Shown one piece after another: positions 57,456-60,000 of a stretch of DNA of 60,000 bases. How positions within the stretch are numbered: position 1 is the first letter of the stretch; each line of letters begins with the position of its first letter. The stretch spans positions 1,468,513 to 1,528,512 of the forward strand of contig CAIIXF020000004.1 of assembly GCA_903813345.2 (NCBI GenBank), read 5' to 3'. The notes beneath the pieces were generated by a model. It searched no databases. It saw only the letters and a program-made list of their open reading frames with translations, and was not told the DNA's origin. The position numbers and the translations under genes are program-made. Source of the DNA: Owenia fusiformis (lineage: Eukaryota > Annelida > Polychaeta > Sabellida > Oweniidae).

Positions 57456-58131
57456 CAAAGGTCCATATGCAGTATGGCAAGTGATTTTAGGCGGTCATAT
57501 CTTTCACCATGAATACTTTCTGGGCATAATGTCCCCATGATGGTAAAAATATCAATCGAACTATTCGAAAAATTATAAATAGGGACCCCACGTAAACAAT
57601 TTTTTTCAAAATGTTGAACTTATTTGCTCAAAAGAGGATCTTCTTTTTCTGATTTTATTGCAAGAAAACATTATTCAAGAAGTGGTCTAAAACATCTTCA
57701 TAAGTAGAATGGTAATGAAAGTCTAGTTTTTCAATTTTCGATGACCAAATCATGCTGAAAACAATGGATAGCATGAGTTTTCCCCATGGGAAAATAACAT
57801 GAGAAATGTGGTTTTTAACTTTATCACATGTCAATACCCATCTTCTTTTCAGAAATTGTTAGTATAGTGTCGAAGAAACTTTCGATATGTTCAAATTGAG
57901 AAAAACAAGATCCTCTTTTTAGAAAATGAGCCTAACATTTTAAAATAGTGCCAAGGTGGGGGTCGAAATCCATAATTGTTCAGAGAGTGGAATTTATGTT
58001 TTACTATCACGGGGACGTCACTTTAAAGAAAATATATTGTTTGAATAAAAACTACTGTATTTATACCCAGAAAATACTCAAGATATAGATATGACTCTAA
58101 AATCACTTGCCATACTGCACATGGACCTTTG
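57456..58131. mobile_element. 676-bp inverted-repeat element
   Basis: Terminal arms caaaggtccatatgcagtat and its near-complement ending atggacctttg; inner arms around 57601-57648 and 57895-57946 (aagaggatcttctttttc) also pair. MITE-like, non-coding. Confidence 0.85.
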
Positions 58132-58394
58132 ACCTATTCTTTCGATCTTCATGTGTTACATCAGATTTATTTATCAAACCTACGATACATGTACATTGAG
58201 TAAAAGCAACAAATGTGCCATGTTCGTCTAAATCGTCTAAATACATTGTTATTATGACTGGGTGTGAAATAAAGATAAGCCTTTTCGACAAAAAGTTCAG
58301 TACTTTAGGGGGAATAAGTCATTCTTGATTTAATAAATGCTTTTTTCTAGATGATCCCATATTTTTGAGACATGGTAGAAATAGCACAATTTGA

Positions 58395-58673
58395 TCTACT
58401 CTTACTTCACCTTATCTTGATCTTCTTATTAACATTGAACGAGACAACAGTATATATTGTAAATTATATGACAACAGAGATGACTTTAGTTTTGACATTG
58501 TTAATTTTCCACATTTGGATAGCAATATTCCACTAAACGTAGCATATGGGGTTTATGTATCCCAGCTTTTTAGATACAGCAGGGCGTGTTCAAAATATGT
58601 AGATTTCAAATCAAGACACCATATTTTAGTGACCAAGCTGTTAGGCAAAGGTTATACTTGTAAAAAAACATAA
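58395..58673 (+). pseudogene. Retroelement ORF remnant (downstream of RT core)
   Basis: Open for about 92 codons without an ATG: YLDLLINIERD, YDNRDDFSFDIVNFPHL, AYGVYVSQLFRYSRAC and LVTKLLGKGY, ending TAA. This block, with NFP, YGVY(V/I)SQL and RYSRAC words, recurs in many invertebrate genomes as part of reverse-transcriptase-bearing ORFs. After the stop, another frame continues (EKYKSLILKF), so it is frameshifted. The exact retroelement class is not certain. Confidence 0.55.
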
Positions 58674-58699
58674 GAAATCCTTTCCGGGCTCTGCTGAAA

Positions 58700-59842
58700 A
58701 GTACAAGTCATTAATTTTGAAATTTCAAATTTTACCACTGAAAGATGTAGGAATGGTATAACAAATTGGCAATGAACTCACAATTTTTCACTTGGCACCT
58801 TTTGAGGTGGATCCCGGCGATGACATTAATGGTTGAGAAATAGGGATCGAAACTAGCCATAGTTTTCTCCTGATGACCATTTTTCAATTTTTCTTCAACA
58901 TGTATTTTAATGACTTCAGTATGAATGAAATGTCCCTTAGTGATCTGGTCCTAGATTGTGATATTGGTTCTCGATTCGAGGGGGGAGGGGGATGTTAGAC
59001 ATTGTTTCTTTTCACGTTAGACCATGGTTTGGGATATATAGGGTCTACTTTTCTTATGACAGATTTACTCTTACAGATTGCTTTTCTTGTTGGGTTTCCT
59101 TAAAGTTTTTAGTTACCCTTCCCTTTTGGCATTTGTGCTTATATATTTTAATATACAGGGTGACCCAAACCTCTGTTTTAATTTGGAAATTAAAGTATGA
59201 CTGCAATTTTGTTATATTAAAGAGGGACATGGGGTATAAATAGGAGGCAGACTAATGGAACAGCCAAAATAACTGTATTTTTGATATTTTCACAAAGCTG
59301 GTCACTTTTCTCATATTTCATATCGATTGAGAAGATGTATTGCTTCCACATTTGTTATATGTGTATCTTTCAATGTTTTAAAGTTCATATTCTGCAGTTA
59401 GATTTCAACTTCGTCATTTTGTTGGATCGTGATAGGACATTTAAAAACAGTAATAACATTTTTTCAAATTTGAAGTCCTCAAGCTTAGCTAATCAAAATC
59501 AAGTATTTAGCTTTGCTGTTAATTAAACTTACTTATCCTGACTATCCGTGCCATGTTAAAGTGTGGATGTAACCTGATATTTTAATGAGAGTTGCTAGCA
59601 AGTTTAAAACTGGTCTTTAACATTTCAGACAAGGCGGGCACGTCAAAGTTAATGCAAATCCACAAAACAAACCAATCGGCTCTTTCTGAATTATTTCTCA
59701 TTAAAGGTATCATATGATCATTTTACATGTTAATGTAGTGTATCACATTAAAGTCCGTAATATATAGAGTTTGAAAATATCGTCCATAATTGAACTCCAA
59801 TGTTTATATGTTTATAGAATTCAAACCTAGTCAAACACCAGG
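58700..59842. other. Non-coding, one transposon-end-like word
   Basis: tacagggtgacccaaac at 59154-59170 resembles ends of IS630/mariner-type elements, without a partner. The frames at 58992 and 59281 look incidental. Confidence 0.4.
59759..59768 (+). promoter_or_regulatory. Possible TATA box of the last gene
   Basis: aatatataga, about 80 bases before the ATG at 59843, a spacing like that of the two CILP-like genes. Confidence 0.4.
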
Positions 59843-59943
59843 ATGTGGTGTGGATATCTGACCTTGGCATTTGCTCTCGGATTTCTTGATGGGGCGGTCC
59901 TGGCTTGCACTTGTCCACCTGATGGTGGCACTAATACAGGCTC
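59843..59943 (+). CDS. First exon of a secreted protein, cut by the window edge
   Basis: ATG at 59843 gives MWCGYLTLAFALGFLDGAVL, then ACTCPPDGGTNTG, ending two bases into a codon at donor gtaagt. The first ~21 residues form a signal peptide with an Ala-x-Ala-like end, and a Cys-x-Cys-Pro-Pro start follows. The phase-2 end differs from the WxxW and CILP-like genes, so it is probably another family. Not identified. Confidence 0.65.
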
Positions 59944-60000
59944 GTAAGTACTTAAAGTGCGCTCTGTGTATATTCGTTATTAGAAATACACAATCAGTCA

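Overview
The window is eukaryotic, about one-third GC, with split genes (GT-AG introns) scattered among many transposable elements. The mix points to a lophotrochozoan, most likely a bivalve mollusc: tandem cartilage-intermediate-layer-protein (CILP)-like genes, WxxW-domain secreted proteins, a DNase I-like gene, APE-type LINEs, Harbinger and mariner DNA transposons and tRNA-derived SINEs. The species cannot be fixed from the sequence alone.

Layout. 1-3.1 kb: three exons of a DNase I-like gene (+) whose 5' part lies outside the window and whose last catalytic exon is not found. 4.35-9.25 kb: a LINE with an intact 1176-aa ORF and a 3' end of four ~200-bp tandem repeats. 12.46-17.82 kb: a small secreted WxxW-domain gene (+, three exons); intron 1 carries a mariner remnant with a SINE inside it, and intron 2 carries a 1.86-kb Harbinger element with 84-bp TIRs and an uninterrupted transposase ORF. 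17.9-38.5 kb: two tandem CILP-like paralogues on the minus strand (A 21739-26535, B 30291-38468), with matching 4-exon structure, TATA boxes, a mid-chain furin-type site, and similar downstream flanks that each carry a tandem array. 40.98-47.3 kb: a decayed CR1-like LINE whose ORF2 begins with a 2A-like DIEQNPGP motif. 47.39-55.25 kb: a 26-bp satellite split by an L1-like fragment, which is itself split by a 2.7-kb non-coding element with CACTA-like ends. 55.4-60 kb: a second mariner remnant, a 676-bp inverted-repeat element, a retroelement ORF remnant and, at the edge, the first exon of another secreted protein.

How the genes relate. The host genes all look secreted. The WxxW gene and the first three exons of both CILP-like genes share intron positions and phases, so the cluster looks like duplication and re-use of one WxxW exon module. 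The rest is layered transposon history, with several nested insertions that can be read to the base.
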